A DNA stretch of 64,000 nucleotides from an uncultured Clostridia bacterium (GTDB lineage: Bacteria; Bacillota; Clostridia; Christensenellales; Aristaeellaceae): contig CAKUCW010000008.1 in assembly GCA_934643825.1 (NCBI GenBank), positions 6,863 to 70,862 on the forward strand. The letters run 5' to 3'. The notes beneath the pieces are model-generated. The model saw only the letters and a program-made list of their open reading frames with translations. It was not told the origin of the DNA and searched no databases. Of this stretch, positions 16,346 to 24,494 are shown one piece after another (within the stretch, counting starts at the first letter, position 1; each line of letters opens with the position of its first letter). A program made the translations under genes and the position numbers.

Positions 16346-17017
16346 ATGGCTTACAAATCAAGGGTTTCTGACGCAGTGGTGCGCAGGCTGCCCATGTATT
16401 ACCGCCATCTCAGAGAGTTGGAGAAGGCGGGCGTAGTGCGCATTTCCTCCCAGGAACTGGGCGAACGAATGAATCTGACTGCGTCGCAGATCCGTCAGGA
16501 TATTAACTGCTTCGGCGGATTTGGTCAGCAGGGATACGGTTATCATGTATCCAATTTAAAAGAGCGCATCGGGGAGATTCTGGGTCTGAATCACCAGTAT
16601 CATGTTATTATCATCGGTGCGGGCAATATTGGTCGCGCAGTTGCGAATTACGCGGGATTCGAGAAAGAGGGCTTCAATGTTCAGGCGATGTTTGATGTGT
16701 CGCCTGCGTTGGTTGGCATTGATGTACACGGCATTCTCGTACAACCGATGGATAAGTTAGATGCGTGGCTTTCTACTCATAAGGTTGATATTGCGGTGCT
16801 GGCGGTTCCGTCTTCGCACGCGCAGGCAACTTGTGATCTGCTGGTTAAAGGCGGCGTGCGAGCAATCTGGAATTTTGCTCCGGTTGATCTCAACCTGCCG
16901 GAGGGCGTTGCAGTCAACAATGTGCATCTGTCCGATAGCCTGCACATTCTGTCTTACCGCATGAATGAAAAAGAGCTGTTTGCTGCGATCGACGCGGGTA
17001 AGCAGCAGCACGATTGA
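16346..17017 (+). CDS. rex: Redox-sensing transcriptional repressor Rex
   Basis: A 223-residue Rex. The N-terminal winged helix (residues 1-80) contains RRLPMYYRHL and the recognition segment LTASQIRQDINCFGGFG. The C-terminal Rossmann domain has GAGNIGRAVANY near residue 93. The known role is to sense the NADH/NAD ratio and repress fermentation and respiration genes when NADH is low. The ATG at 16346 is preceded by AAGGAG; the frame could extend eight codons to a TTG but without a ribosome site. The VanW gene starts 28 bases later, likely in the same transcript. Confidence 0.95.
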   Translation: MAYKSRVSDAVVRRLPMYYRHLRELEKAGVVRISSQELGERMNLTASQIRQDINCFGGFGQQGYGYHVSNLKERIGEILGLNHQYHVIIIGAGNIGRAVANYAGFEKEGFNVQAMFDVSPALVGIDVHGILVQPMDKLDAWLSTHKVDIAVLAVPSSHAQATCDLLVKGGVRAIWNFAPVDLNLPEGVAVNNVHLSDSLHILSYRMNEKELFAAIDAGKQQHD

Positions 17018-17045
17018 TTGTTTCTGCAAAGAAAGGAAAAGGCTA

Positions 17046-18500
17046 ATGGCTTTGAACCGCCGCAGGGCACGCACAAGAGAGGAAAGAACACTCTTCCCGT
17101 TTTGGACATTGGCAGTTATCGCGGGGTGCGCTGCCCTGTGGGTCTTCGGGGCAAAGATATATCAGGAAAGAATGGCGGCATATCGTTCGTATGCCGCCAT
17201 CACTCAAACTGTAGCACAAGATACCTATTATCCGGGCGTGACGGTTGACGGGATAGACTTGGGTGGCATGACGCTGGTAGAAGCTGCGTCTCTTTTTTCT
17301 GATCGTCAGCAGGAAACATCCGGCGCTTTTTCGCTCGTGGTACAATCCGACAGCAGAAAATGGCGCATCACTTCTGACGAAGTCCCCATGACTTTTGATG
17401 CTCAATTGATTCTTGACAAAGCATATCAGATCGGACGCTACGGTACGTTAGAGGAGCGGCTTTCTGTCATCCAAAATACGGCACAAAACGGTGCGTCGTT
17501 CTCGACCGGATTCACTTATGATCGAACTGCGATTGATCGGCTTGTCGATATCATTGCAGAAAGTCTTGAATACGATGCGATAGATGCCGCCCTTTCTGCA
17601 TTTGATGTGCAGAGCAGGACGTTTACATTTTCCGACGCAAAGCCGGGATATCGAATCAACCGAACACAGCTTCAGGAAGATATTCTTGCTGCGCTTGATG
17701 CAGGTGCGTATGATCGTGTTATTACTCCGCAGGGCGAGAGCGTAGACCCGAAGGTCACCAAAAGCCAGCTTGTTGGTCAATTTGGATTAGTTTCGTCTTT
17801 TACGACAAACACAACTAAGGATAAAGATCGGAATACTAATATTGAAATCTCTGCGGCAGCATTGAACGGCAAAATGGTTAAGCCGGGAGAAACCATGTCC
17901 TTTAACGACAGCACAGGACAGAGAACCGGCGAAAAAGGCTACCGTGAAGCCGGTTCGATTGCCGGCGGTATGTTGGTTGACGATACGGGCGGAGGCGTTT
18001 GTCAAACATCGTCTACGCTGTTCAACGCAGTTGTGCGAGCTGATTTGGAAATCGTCAAGCGCAGCGCTCATAGTTGGCCATCCTCTTATGTGAATAAGGG
18101 CGAAGATGCAACCGTCAACTGGCCGTCGTTGGATTTTGTCTTCAGAAATAACACAGATTATCCGGTATTTATCGTTGCTTGGTATGAGAATCAACAAGTA
18201 ACGGTTCAGGTGTATGGAAAGCTTTTGCCGAATGGGCAGATCATAGACCTTGAGTCTGAAGTTATCAAGACAATCAAGCCGGATGATGACGTGGTCTATA
18301 CGTTAGATAAATCCCTGCCTGTTGGAACGAGAAAACAAGGGCGCAAGAAGCGGACGGGTTATGTCGTTGATACATACAAAGTGTATAAGGACGCAAGCGG
18401 AAATGTCATTGAAAAGAAAAAACTGTGGACGACAACATACCGCGCCATGCAGAATGAAATACTCTATAATGATGGATCGACTTTAAACGTGAGCGAGTAG
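17046..18500 (+). CDS. VanW-family cell-wall-associated protein
   Basis: A 484-residue membrane-anchored protein. A basic N-terminus and one transmembrane helix (about residues 18-40) are followed by two peptidoglycan-binding-like repeats (PG_binding_4 type; the first begins at YPGVTVDGIDLGGMT near 62). The VanW domain (about 265-400) has the ETMSFNDSTGQRT and GGGVCQTSSTLFNA motifs, and a G5-like tail follows. VanW is named from vancomycin resistance clusters, but such proteins are widespread in Clostridia and their role is unknown; resistance should not be assumed. The ATG at 17046 follows AAAGGAAAAGG; the reading frame overlaps rex upstream only as an unused extension. Confidence 0.88.
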   Translation: MALNRRRARTREERTLFPFWTLAVIAGCAALWVFGAKIYQERMAAYRSYAAITQTVAQDTYYPGVTVDGIDLGGMTLVEAASLFSDRQQETSGAFSLVVQSDSRKWRITSDEVPMTFDAQLILDKAYQIGRYGTLEERLSVIQNTAQNGASFSTGFTYDRTAIDRLVDIIAESLEYDAIDAALSAFDVQSRTFTFSDAKPGYRINRTQLQEDILAALDAGAYDRVITPQGESVDPKVTKSQLVGQFGLVSSFTTNTTKDKDRNTNIEISAAALNGKMVKPGETMSFNDSTGQRTGEKGYREAGSIAGGMLVDDTGGGVCQTSSTLFNAVVRADLEIVKRSAHSWPSSYVNKGEDATVNWPSLDFVFRNNTDYPVFIVAWYENQQVTVQVYGKLLPNGQIIDLESEVIKTIKPDDDVVYTLDKSLPVGTRKQGRKKRTGYVVDTYKVYKDASGNVIEKKKLWTTTYRAMQNEILYNDGSTLNVSE

Positions 18501-18526
18501 CAAAAGAAGACTAGGGGGAAAAGCGC

Positions 18527-19249
18527 TTGAAAAAGGGGGATGCACGCCGCAGCGAGTTGCTGGCAGCCGCAGAGAAGCTGTTTTATACTAATGGATACGA
18601 AAAGACATCCATTCAGGATATTTTGGATGAAGTAGGCTTTTCCAAGGGCGGTTTTTATCATCACTTTGACAGCAAGCTTTCTGTTCTGGAAGCAATCTGC
18701 GAACAGCGGGCGCAGGAAATCTGTCAAAGTGCGGCGGTTGCAGTCGGCGAAGGAAAAAAGACAGCAGTAGAAAAACTGAATGCGCTGCTTGCCTCCTCGA
18801 CACTTTGGCAAAGCGATAACCCTGGCTTTGTTATGCTTTTGATTCAGGTTGCGTATCGTCCGGACGGAGCATTGATGCGCGAAAAGATGAAGGATTGTCA
18901 GTTGGCGTGCATGCAGAGTGCTTTGAAGGAAGTCTTGAGCGAAGGCGTGAAGAGCGGCGAATTCTTCCTTGATGATGTGGAGAATACCGCTGGTCTGGTT
19001 TTGCGGCTGTATATGCAGTTTGCAGATGAGATTGCGTTTCTGCTGGCACAGGAAGAGAGCGAAAGCAGGCTCTGCGAAGCAGCAGTCATGAAGATGCGTG
19101 CTTATCGTACGGCGATCGAGCGAACGCTGCTTGCCCCATATGGTTCAATTTCACTGATCGACGCAAAAGATTTGCAGGTTCTTGCTCAGAGAATTGTTCG
19201 CGATCGCGTTCGCAGACGTGCCGATGAGATGTTGGCGGCAACGAGATAA
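18527..19249 (+). CDS. TetR-family transcriptional regulator
   Basis: A 240-residue regulator. The N-terminal helix-turn-helix (residues 5-55) shows AAEKLFYTNGYEKTSIQDI and the TetR signature GFSKGGFYHHFDSK. The C-terminal helical domain is divergent and gives no ligand clue. The start is TTG at 18527, 8 bases after AGGGGG; no in-frame ATG or GTG is nearer. It follows the VanW gene by 26 bases and is closed by a terminator. Its targets are not evident; no efflux gene is adjacent. Confidence 0.88.
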   Translation: MKKGDARRSELLAAAEKLFYTNGYEKTSIQDILDEVGFSKGGFYHHFDSKLSVLEAICEQRAQEICQSAAVAVGEGKKTAVEKLNALLASSTLWQSDNPGFVMLLIQVAYRPDGALMREKMKDCQLACMQSALKEVLSEGVKSGEFFLDDVENTAGLVLRLYMQFADEIAFLLAQEESESRLCEAAVMKMRAYRTAIERTLLAPYGSISLIDAKDLQVLAQRIVRDRVRRRADEMLAATR

Positions 19250-19298
19250 AAAGCAGCAGTCGTTCTCTTTGCGAGAGGGGAATGACCGCTTTCTTTTA
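19249..19298 (+). terminator. Terminator after the TetR gene
   Basis: AAAGC (19250-19254) pairs with GCTTT (19288-19292) around a longer G-T-containing stem (GTCGTTCTC with GAGGGGAATGAC), then TTCTTTT. Confidence 0.65.
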
Positions 19299-19322
19299 CT
19301 CAGCCAAAGAGTTTTTTGCGAA

Positions 19323-19351
19323 TTGACGGATTCGATTTTCTTCTATACAAT
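19323..19351 (+). promoter_or_regulatory. Sigma-A promoter of proC
   Basis: TTGACG (19323-19328), a 17-base spacer and TACAAT (19346-19351), about 70 bases before the proC start. Confidence 0.7.
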
Positions 19352-19423
19352 AATGGAATAATGGTATAGTTGAGAAATAGATTTTTGCAGTATATGATTG
19401 CGAAAAGAAATGGAGGTACGAAA

Positions 19424-20218
19424 ATGAAGCTTGGGTTTATCGGTGCCGGAAATATGGGTTCTGCTATTATCAAGGGGATTGTTGACAAACAGCTTCTTCG
19501 AGCCGATGAGATATACTTGAGCCGAAAGCACCCGGAGAAGAGCGAAAGCTTTGTTAAAATGGGCATTCATGTTATGCAGGATAATGTTTCGCTTGTTCAA
19601 GCGGTTGATTGCATTGTGCTGGCAATTAAGCCTATCTATCTTCAGGGAGTCATCGATGAAATTCATGATGCTTTAAATGGGAAATTTGTCATCTCCATTG
19701 TGGCTGGATGGACTTTCGAAATGCTGAAAAAGGCCTTGCCTCAAACGACACGCTTTGTACGCGTGATGCCGAATACGCCGATTGCCGTTGGCGAGGGCAT
19801 GAGTCTGCTTTCGTGCCGCTATACCTGTACGGATGAGGAATTTGCGATCGCGCAATCGATTTTCTCTGCAGCTGGTAAAACCGTCGTTGTGGAAGATTCT
19901 TTTTTTTCAGCAGCCAATGGCATCAGTGGATGTGGACCTGCATTTGTTTATGAATTTATCGAAGCATTGGCTGATGGCGGCGTTCGTTATGGTGTTCCGC
20001 GAGCGTTGGCATACGAATTAGCTGCGCAAACGCTGATCGGTGCTGCAAAAATGGTTCTTGAGACAGGCGAACATCCTGGCAGACTTAAAGATGCTGTTTG
20101 TTCACCGGGTGGATCTACTATTGAAGGCATATATGCGCTTGAAAAAGGCGGTGTGCGTGCAGCTGTCATCGAGGCTGTCGGAGCAACCGTTGAAAAGACA
20201 CAGCGTATGGTGCATTAA
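19424..20218 (+). CDS. proC: Pyrroline-5-carboxylate reductase
   Basis: A 264-residue enzyme for the last step of proline synthesis. The Rossmann motif LGFIGAGNMGSAIIKG is at the N-terminus, and the conserved RVMPNTPIAVGEG is near residue 115. The C-terminal family signature (LKDAVCSPGGSTIEGI) is near residues 220-236. GGAGG lies 7 bases before the ATG at 19424; the frame runs 18 codons further upstream without support. rnhA follows 55 bases later. Confidence 0.96.
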   Translation: MKLGFIGAGNMGSAIIKGIVDKQLLRADEIYLSRKHPEKSESFVKMGIHVMQDNVSLVQAVDCIVLAIKPIYLQGVIDEIHDALNGKFVISIVAGWTFEMLKKALPQTTRFVRVMPNTPIAVGEGMSLLSCRYTCTDEEFAIAQSIFSAAGKTVVVEDSFFSAANGISGCGPAFVYEFIEALADGGVRYGVPRALAYELAAQTLIGAAKMVLETGEHPGRLKDAVCSPGGSTIEGIYALEKGGVRAAVIEAVGATVEKTQRMVH

Positions 20219-20273
20219 ATAATATGGATTCTGATATTGTTGATCTGTTGTTGATCGTTGGAGCGAGAGTTTT

Positions 20274-20711
20274 GTGAAAGAAATTATCATGTATACGGAC
20301 GGAGCCTGTTCGGGAAATCCGGGTCCTGGTGGTTGGGGAACTGTCCTGATGTTCGGTGAGCATATCAAAGAAATCTCCGGATTTATGCCGGATACAACAA
20401 ACAATCGTATGGAACTGTTTGCAGCGGTTCAAGGATTTACTGCGTTAAAACAACCGTGCAAGGTTACGCTATATTCGGATTCTGCTTATTTGGTCAATGC
20501 ATTTAAGCAAAACTGGATTGATTCATGGCAGCGCAACGGTTGGAAAAATTCTGCAAAGAAGCCAGTTGAAAATCAGGATCTTTGGAAATGGCTCTTGACC
20601 GTGATGCAGCCGCATGAGGTGATCATCAATAAGGTAAAGGGACATGCGGATAACCCTTGGAACAATCGCTGTGACGAGCTGGCAACAGGTCAGATTCGAG
20701 ATCATCGTTGA
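20274..20711 (+). CDS. rnhA: Ribonuclease HI
   Basis: A 145-residue type 1 RNase H that cuts RNA in RNA-DNA hybrids. All four catalytic acids are visible: Asp 8 (YTDGACSGNPGPGG), Glu about 47 (NRMELFA), Asp about 69 (YSDSAY) and Asp about 124 (HADNPWNNRCD). The basic handle region (NSAKKPVENQDLW) is present. The start is GTG at 20274 after GGAGCGAGAG. It is cytosolic and slightly shorter than E. coli RNase HI. Confidence 0.95.
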   Translation: MKEIIMYTDGACSGNPGPGGWGTVLMFGEHIKEISGFMPDTTNNRMELFAAVQGFTALKQPCKVTLYSDSAYLVNAFKQNWIDSWQRNGWKNSAKKPVENQDLWKWLLTVMQPHEVIINKVKGHADNPWNNRCDELATGQIRDHR

Positions 20712-20792
20712 TCGGTGGCTCATAGGGAAGGATTTAATAGACTTCGCAAAACTCAGGTTTTACGCAGTCTATGATGTGAAGAGGTTGGTTTT

Positions 20793-21890
20793 ATGCCCAA
20801 TGACTATCACACGCGAGCTGAGCTTGATCGAACCCATCGTCTGCGGGAATTGCTGCATGAATTGCCTTCCTGCTGTTCGGATTATTTTATTGCAATCGAA
20901 CAGCAGACGAGCGCACTTACCCGACTCAGCTACGCTTACGATTTAAAGCTGTTCTTTCAATATCTTTCCACTGAACTGCCAAAGTTTGGCGGAAAACCGA
21001 TTACTGAATTCACAATCGCAGATATTCAGCAAGTTACCAAACAGGATTTGGAACGCTATGCTCGTTATTTGGCACTGTATATTAAAAATGAAACCCTGGA
21101 TGATGGCGAAATCAATTCCCGCGAAATGACCAATCATGAGTACGGCATTAAGCGAAAATATGCTTCCCTTCGTGCATTTTATAAGTACTTGTTTTCAGAT
21201 GGCTTTATTGAAAGCAACACGGCTTCTCTTGTTCCGCTGCCTAAGCTCCATGAGCGGGCAATCATCCGCCTTGATATAGATGAAGTTGCGCGAATTCTGG
21301 ATGTTGCTGAAAGTGGTCAGGCTTTGCCTAAGACTTATCAAAAATATCATCATGTTACGCGCAAGCGAGATGTTGCCATGTTATCCTTGTTCCTTGGAAC
21401 TGGCATTCGAATCAGCGAATGTGTAGGACTGAATATCGACGATTTCGACTTTGAGCAAAATGCTTTTGTTGTTACGCGCAAAGGCGGAAAAGAAGTCATT
21501 CTCTATCTTTCGGATGAAGTGGCAAATGCTCTCAAGGATTATTGGGCTGAACGCAGGCAAATCGAGCCTTTGCCCGGTCACGAAAACGCATTCTTTTTGT
21601 CCATTCAGCGGCGTAGAATTTCTCAGCGTGCTGTTGAAAATATGGTAAAGAAATATGCAGCTATCGCAGCACCGCTGAAAAAGAAAATCAGCCCTCATAA
21701 ATTGCGGAGTACATTTGGCACCAATCTGTATCGGGAAACAGGCGACATTTACCTCGTAGCGGATGTACTCGGTCACTCGGATGTCAATACGACACGCAAG
21801 CACTATGCCGCCATCTCTGAAGATCATCGCCGTTTGGCGGCGCAAAAAACAGTTTTAAGAGAAGAACCTGAATTGCAAACAAAAGAATAG
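20793..21890 (+). CDS. Tyrosine recombinase of the XerC/XerD/XerS type
   Basis: A 365-residue tyrosine recombinase. The N-terminal SAM-like DNA-binding domain covers about residues 15-145. The catalytic domain has the full set: Arg in GTGIRISE (about 212), Lys in TRKGGKE (about 235), HKLR (about 300), GHSDVNTT (about 325) and the Tyr in RKHYAA (about 335). Length and layout resemble the single-recombinase XerS type that resolves chromosome dimers at a dif site, but a mobile-element integrase cannot be excluded. There are no phage or transposon genes nearby, and it sits in a housekeeping context beside lexA, which favours a chromosomal Xer role. A terminator follows. Confidence 0.88.
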   Translation: MPNDYHTRAELDRTHRLRELLHELPSCCSDYFIAIEQQTSALTRLSYAYDLKLFFQYLSTELPKFGGKPITEFTIADIQQVTKQDLERYARYLALYIKNETLDDGEINSREMTNHEYGIKRKYASLRAFYKYLFSDGFIESNTASLVPLPKLHERAIIRLDIDEVARILDVAESGQALPKTYQKYHHVTRKRDVAMLSLFLGTGIRISECVGLNIDDFDFEQNAFVVTRKGGKEVILYLSDEVANALKDYWAERRQIEPLPGHENAFFLSIQRRRISQRAVENMVKKYAAIAAPLKKKISPHKLRSTFGTNLYRETGDIYLVADVLGHSDVNTTRKHYAAISEDHRRLAAQKTVLREEPELQTKE

Positions 21891-21894
21891 AAAT

Positions 21895-21948
21895 AATCGG
21901 TATGCTTTGCTGAGAAGACTTCGCAAAACATACCGATTTCTAATTTTT
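21895..21948 (+). terminator. Bidirectional terminator after the recombinase gene
   Basis: A 10-bp stem (21895-21904 with 21929-21938) continues through one mismatch into TTTGC/GCAAA, and is followed by TCTAATTTTTT. It lies between convergent genes. Confidence 0.85.
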
Positions 21949-21954
21949 TCTAAT

Positions 21955-22239
21955 TTATCGATTGCCGCGCATGAACGGAAACAAGTCGTCATCATTCATG
22001 GCATCATCGGGATCATCATCCAGTGTTTCTTCGTCATAAAGATATTCATTCGGATCCATAGTTTCATCGATAATGCCATCAACCTTGATTGCGCGATATT
22101 CTGGACTGTCTTTTCCATGATCCAACCCAATGCACTTTCCGCAATTATCGCAGATTTTTGTTGGATCCAAGTCGCAAAGATTACATTCGCCGCATTCCGT
22201 GCATTCGCGATCATATAAGACACAGCGTTTCCCTGCCAT
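21955..22239 (-). CDS. Small cysteine-rich, acidic-tailed protein of unknown function
   Basis: A 94-residue protein. The first 45 residues hold seven cysteines, six of them spaced CxxCxxCxxC and CxxCxxC (CTECGECNLC, CDNCGKC), which suggests zinc or iron-sulfur binding. The rest is very acidic (DDDPDD, NDDD) and ends in FPFMRGNR. The second of two ATGs (22239) is chosen because AGGGGG lies 7 bases upstream of it and only 1 base from the first. It is divergent from lexA, with its own TTGTCC/TATAAT promoter. The family looks like the uncharacterised clostridial proteins found next to lexA, but that is memory, not a search. Function unknown. Confidence 0.8.
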   Translation of the reverse strand: MAGKRCVLYDRECTECGECNLCDLDPTKICDNCGKCIGLDHGKDSPEYRAIKVDGIIDETMDPNEYLYDEETLDDDPDDAMNDDDLFPFMRGNR

Positions 22240-22266
22240 TTTCATTCCCCCTTATTCAGTCTGCTC

Positions 22267-22295
22267 ATTATATCACGATTTTTCATATCGGACAA
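22267..22295 (-). promoter_or_regulatory. Promoter of the small cysteine-rich gene
   Basis: Minus-strand TTGTCC (22290-22295), a 17-base spacer and TATAAT (22267-22272). Confidence 0.75.
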
Positions 22296-22307
22296 GTCGT
22301 TTGAATA

Positions 22308-22321
22308 CGAACATATGTTTG
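22308..22321. promoter_or_regulatory. SOS box (LexA operator)
   Basis: CGAACATATGTTTG fits every position of the Bacillus SOS consensus CGAACRNRYGTTYG. It lies 7 bases before the lexA -35 and 12 bases beyond the -35 of the divergent cysteine-rich gene, so LexA should repress its own gene and could also affect the neighbour. Confidence 0.9.
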
Positions 22322-22328
22322 ATATTTC

Positions 22329-22358
22329 TTGCTTTTTGCGGCTCGTTTATGTTATAAT
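22329..22358 (+). promoter_or_regulatory. lexA promoter
   Basis: TTGCTT (22329-22334), an 18-base spacer and a perfect TATAAT (22353-22358), next to the SOS box. Confidence 0.75.
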
Positions 22359-22422
22359 CTTCTGGAAGAGCCTGTAAGTAAGGGACATCTGATTTCACTA
22401 AGAAAGGAGCTGATGCGGTTTC

Positions 22423-23049
22423 ATGGCAGATAAAAAGCCTCGTGGAGATATGCAGGCACGCATTCTTGCTTATATCGAATCTGAGATAAAATCACGCGGA
22501 TATGCGCCTTCTGTCCGAGAAATCGGAGAAGCTGTTGGCTTAAAGTCTACATCGACGGTCCATGGACATTTGACACGCCTTGAGAAGAAAGGACTCCTTC
22601 ACCGCGATGCTATGAAACCTCGTGCGATGGGACTTTCACTTCCCTCTTCTTCCCCATCATCATATGATGACACGGATGTGCGCCAGATTCCGGTTGTGGG
22701 GCGCGTTGCGGCAGGTGTTCCGATTCTTGCAGAAGAAAATGTTGAGGAAGTGCTTTCGATGCCCATAGATGTTGTGGGAGAAGGCGAACTGTTTGCCTTG
22801 CGTGTTCGCGGAGAAAGCATGATACAGGCAGGCATTATGAACAATGACTATATCGTAGTTCGCAAGCAACCGGATGCCAATAATGGAGAGATCGTTGTTG
22901 CAATGATAGATGATGAAGCAACGGTTAAACGTTTTTATAGGGAATGTGGTCATGTTCGGCTTCAACCTGAAAATGATGCGATGCTCCCGATTATTGTGCC
23001 ATCTGTAACCATTTTAGGCAAGGTTGTCAGCCTGATCCGAAAGTTTTGA
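22423..23049 (+). CDS. lexA: SOS repressor LexA
   Basis: A 208-residue LexA. The winged-helix domain (residues 1-70) contains GYAPSVREIGEAVGL and STSTVHGHL. The self-cleavage site is the Ala-Gly in VAAGVP near residue 94, and the latent peptidase has the Ser in RGESMI near 128 and the Lys in EATVKRF near 167. On DNA damage, RecA filaments trigger cleavage and induce the SOS genes. AAGGAG lies well before the ATG. Autoregulation is supported by the SOS box at 22308-22321. A terminator follows at 23157. Confidence 0.97.
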   Translation: MADKKPRGDMQARILAYIESEIKSRGYAPSVREIGEAVGLKSTSTVHGHLTRLEKKGLLHRDAMKPRAMGLSLPSSSPSSYDDTDVRQIPVVGRVAAGVPILAEENVEEVLSMPIDVVGEGELFALRVRGESMIQAGIMNNDYIVVRKQPDANNGEIVVAMIDDEATVKRFYRECGHVRLQPENDAMLPIIVPSVTILGKVVSLIRKF

Positions 23050-23156
23050 GGATAGCGGCAACACATTCTATCATAAATAGAAAACAGGTTGGAAGAATCT
23101 GATATGTACCCGGCTTTCTGGATACTGGGTTAAAATTGAATTATTAGGTTTCCATC

Positions 23157-23200
23157 ATGGATGCTTTCCTGAACTTAGAAGGAGGCATCCATTTTGTTTT
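23157..23200 (+). terminator. Terminator downstream of lexA
   Basis: A 12-bp stem with two G-T pairs (23157-23168 with 23181-23192) is followed by TTTGTTTT. It argues against the short open frame that starts inside it. Confidence 0.7.
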
Positions 23201-23414
23201 ATCTGGAATTCTGATTAACTTTAAAAATCACTCTGGACAAAACGACTTTGCCTGCTGCACCCGCATAAACGCTCACGTCTGTTCGTTTTTTATCTCGAGC
23301 AACATCGTTTTTCTTAAATATGTTTTTTTAGAGGTGTTGCCCCATTACAGCCATTTGAAGTGTTGAAGAAAATGAACTCTTTCATGCGCAAAGGCATAAA
23401 TAATCAAAATATAC
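23201..23414. other. AT-rich stretch without a supported gene
   Basis: About 210 bases of AT-rich sequence after the lexA terminator. Short open frames are present, but none has a ribosome site or protein-like composition. No repeat ends or target duplications were seen. Confidence 0.5.
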
Positions 23415-24125
23415 TCAAATTTTGTTTTTTCTCACATATAAATATACGATTGCAAAGAACAGCACAATCATGATATTTTGGAATTCATTTATAACAAATC
23501 CTACTTTGTTTTCAAAAACCGTAATGGGGTCATCACCACATATAGCGCTCTTTGTAATTTTCAGATATCCATTTGCAAATATAGAAAGCAATCCGTTCTT
23601 GTTTAACGTATATTTATCTGTAGCATTCATTTTGCTTTCATTTTTCAGATATGAAATGTGTTTTTCAGTGTTTTCATCAGATATTACTCTTTTAACTTTA
23701 ATCTTTTCTAAACAAAAATCAAACTCAGCTATAATTGAACTTCTAATCCAGTATATCATGGCACCATTTTCTGTTGCTTCAACTAAATACCCTCCCATTG
23801 ATCTAAATTTGTATCCATATATGATTTCGCCATTTCTAACAACATATGTGCTTTTTTCTCTGTTTCCCAGTTCGTCACATCCAACTAAAAGATTTCCAGA
23901 ACTAAACACATCATAGCACGTGATATGTTCCATAATTCTTTGTTTGTTATCTTTTCTTATATTTACTTTTTTCAAAAAGTCATAAGCATCTTGTTCATTC
24001 ATTTCTACTGTTGAAAAAGCTCCCGCCCTGCTTTCGTAGTATTCATTAGAATGATTTTCAAACTTAATCATTACAAATGCAACAATTATAATGATAATTA
24101 TCAAGTCTATCATCATTTTATTCAT
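23415..24125 (-). CDS. AT-rich gene for a two-helix membrane protein; unknown function
   Basis: A 236-residue protein with a hydrophobic helix at residues 5-20 (LIIIIIIVAFVMI) and another near the C-terminus (about 210-230), so a central domain of about 190 residues is held between two membrane helices. That middle part has beta-strand patterns such as SGNLLVGCDELGN and GYKFRSMGGYLVEATENGAMIYWI. No motif is recognised. The DNA is far more AT-rich than any neighbour and uses AAA, ATA and AAT codons heavily, which suggests horizontal transfer. No strong ribosome site precedes the ATG at 24125; ATGs four and five codons in are alternatives. It is isolated between lexA and the DUF1292 gene. Confidence 0.65.
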   Translation of the reverse strand: MNKMMIDLIIIIIIVAFVMIKFENHSNEYYESRAGAFSTVEMNEQDAYDFLKKVNIRKDNKQRIMEHITCYDVFSSGNLLVGCDELGNREKSTYVVRNGEIIYGYKFRSMGGYLVEATENGAMIYWIRSSIIAEFDFCLEKIKVKRVISDENTEKHISYLKNESKMNATDKYTLNKNGLLSIFANGYLKITKSAICGDDPITVFENKVGFVINEFQNIMIVLFFAIVYLYVRKNKI

Positions 24126-24494
24126 TTTAAATTTACCATAAGAATAAAGTTCTTCTTTATTACTCTTCCCTTCACTACATTCTGTTTATTTTTTTTCTTC
24201 CCGATGTCAATACTGCATCAGGGCAGTCGATCTAAAACCCACTTTGGAACTTCGCCTCCCTAAGCAAAACTGCGTATTTTTTTAAAAAAGAAAGCCCGAC
24301 TTTCCCCGTCATCTGATCAGGAAAAATCAGGCTTTCAAATGATGTTAAAATCAATAGAGCTTCGTGCCCGCCGGAATATGGGGATCAATCATCGCAAGTT
24401 TACAATTACAATCGCGGTCTTTCCAGCTTTTCCGGAGTCGATTGGCTTCATTGTCATTTAAAGGCGGTTATGTTTGCTTTGAACAAGTAAGGCA
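24126..24494. other. Intergenic region with a minus-strand terminator
   Basis: The stretch contains AT-rich sequence (24126-24280), a minus-strand terminator (24290-24336), and between 24351 and 24460 a minus-strand open frame that has no start codon (see findings). No RNA gene was recognised. Confidence 0.5.
24280..24336 (-). terminator. Terminator for the DUF1292 transcript
   Basis: GAAAGCC...GGCTTTC (24290-24296 with 24330-24336) with further inner pairing is followed on the minus strand by CTTTTTT. It lies about 160 bases past the DUF1292 stop codon, so that transcript has a long 3' part. Confidence 0.75.

Noticed and set aside
17046..18500. Vancomycin resistance cluster suggested by the VanW domain
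   Set aside because: No vanH, vanA, vanX, vanR or vanS genes nearby; VanW-domain proteins are common in Clostridia.
23157..23366. A 69-codon plus-strand frame after lexA
   Set aside because: Its start lies inside the lexA terminator stem and it has no ribosome site.
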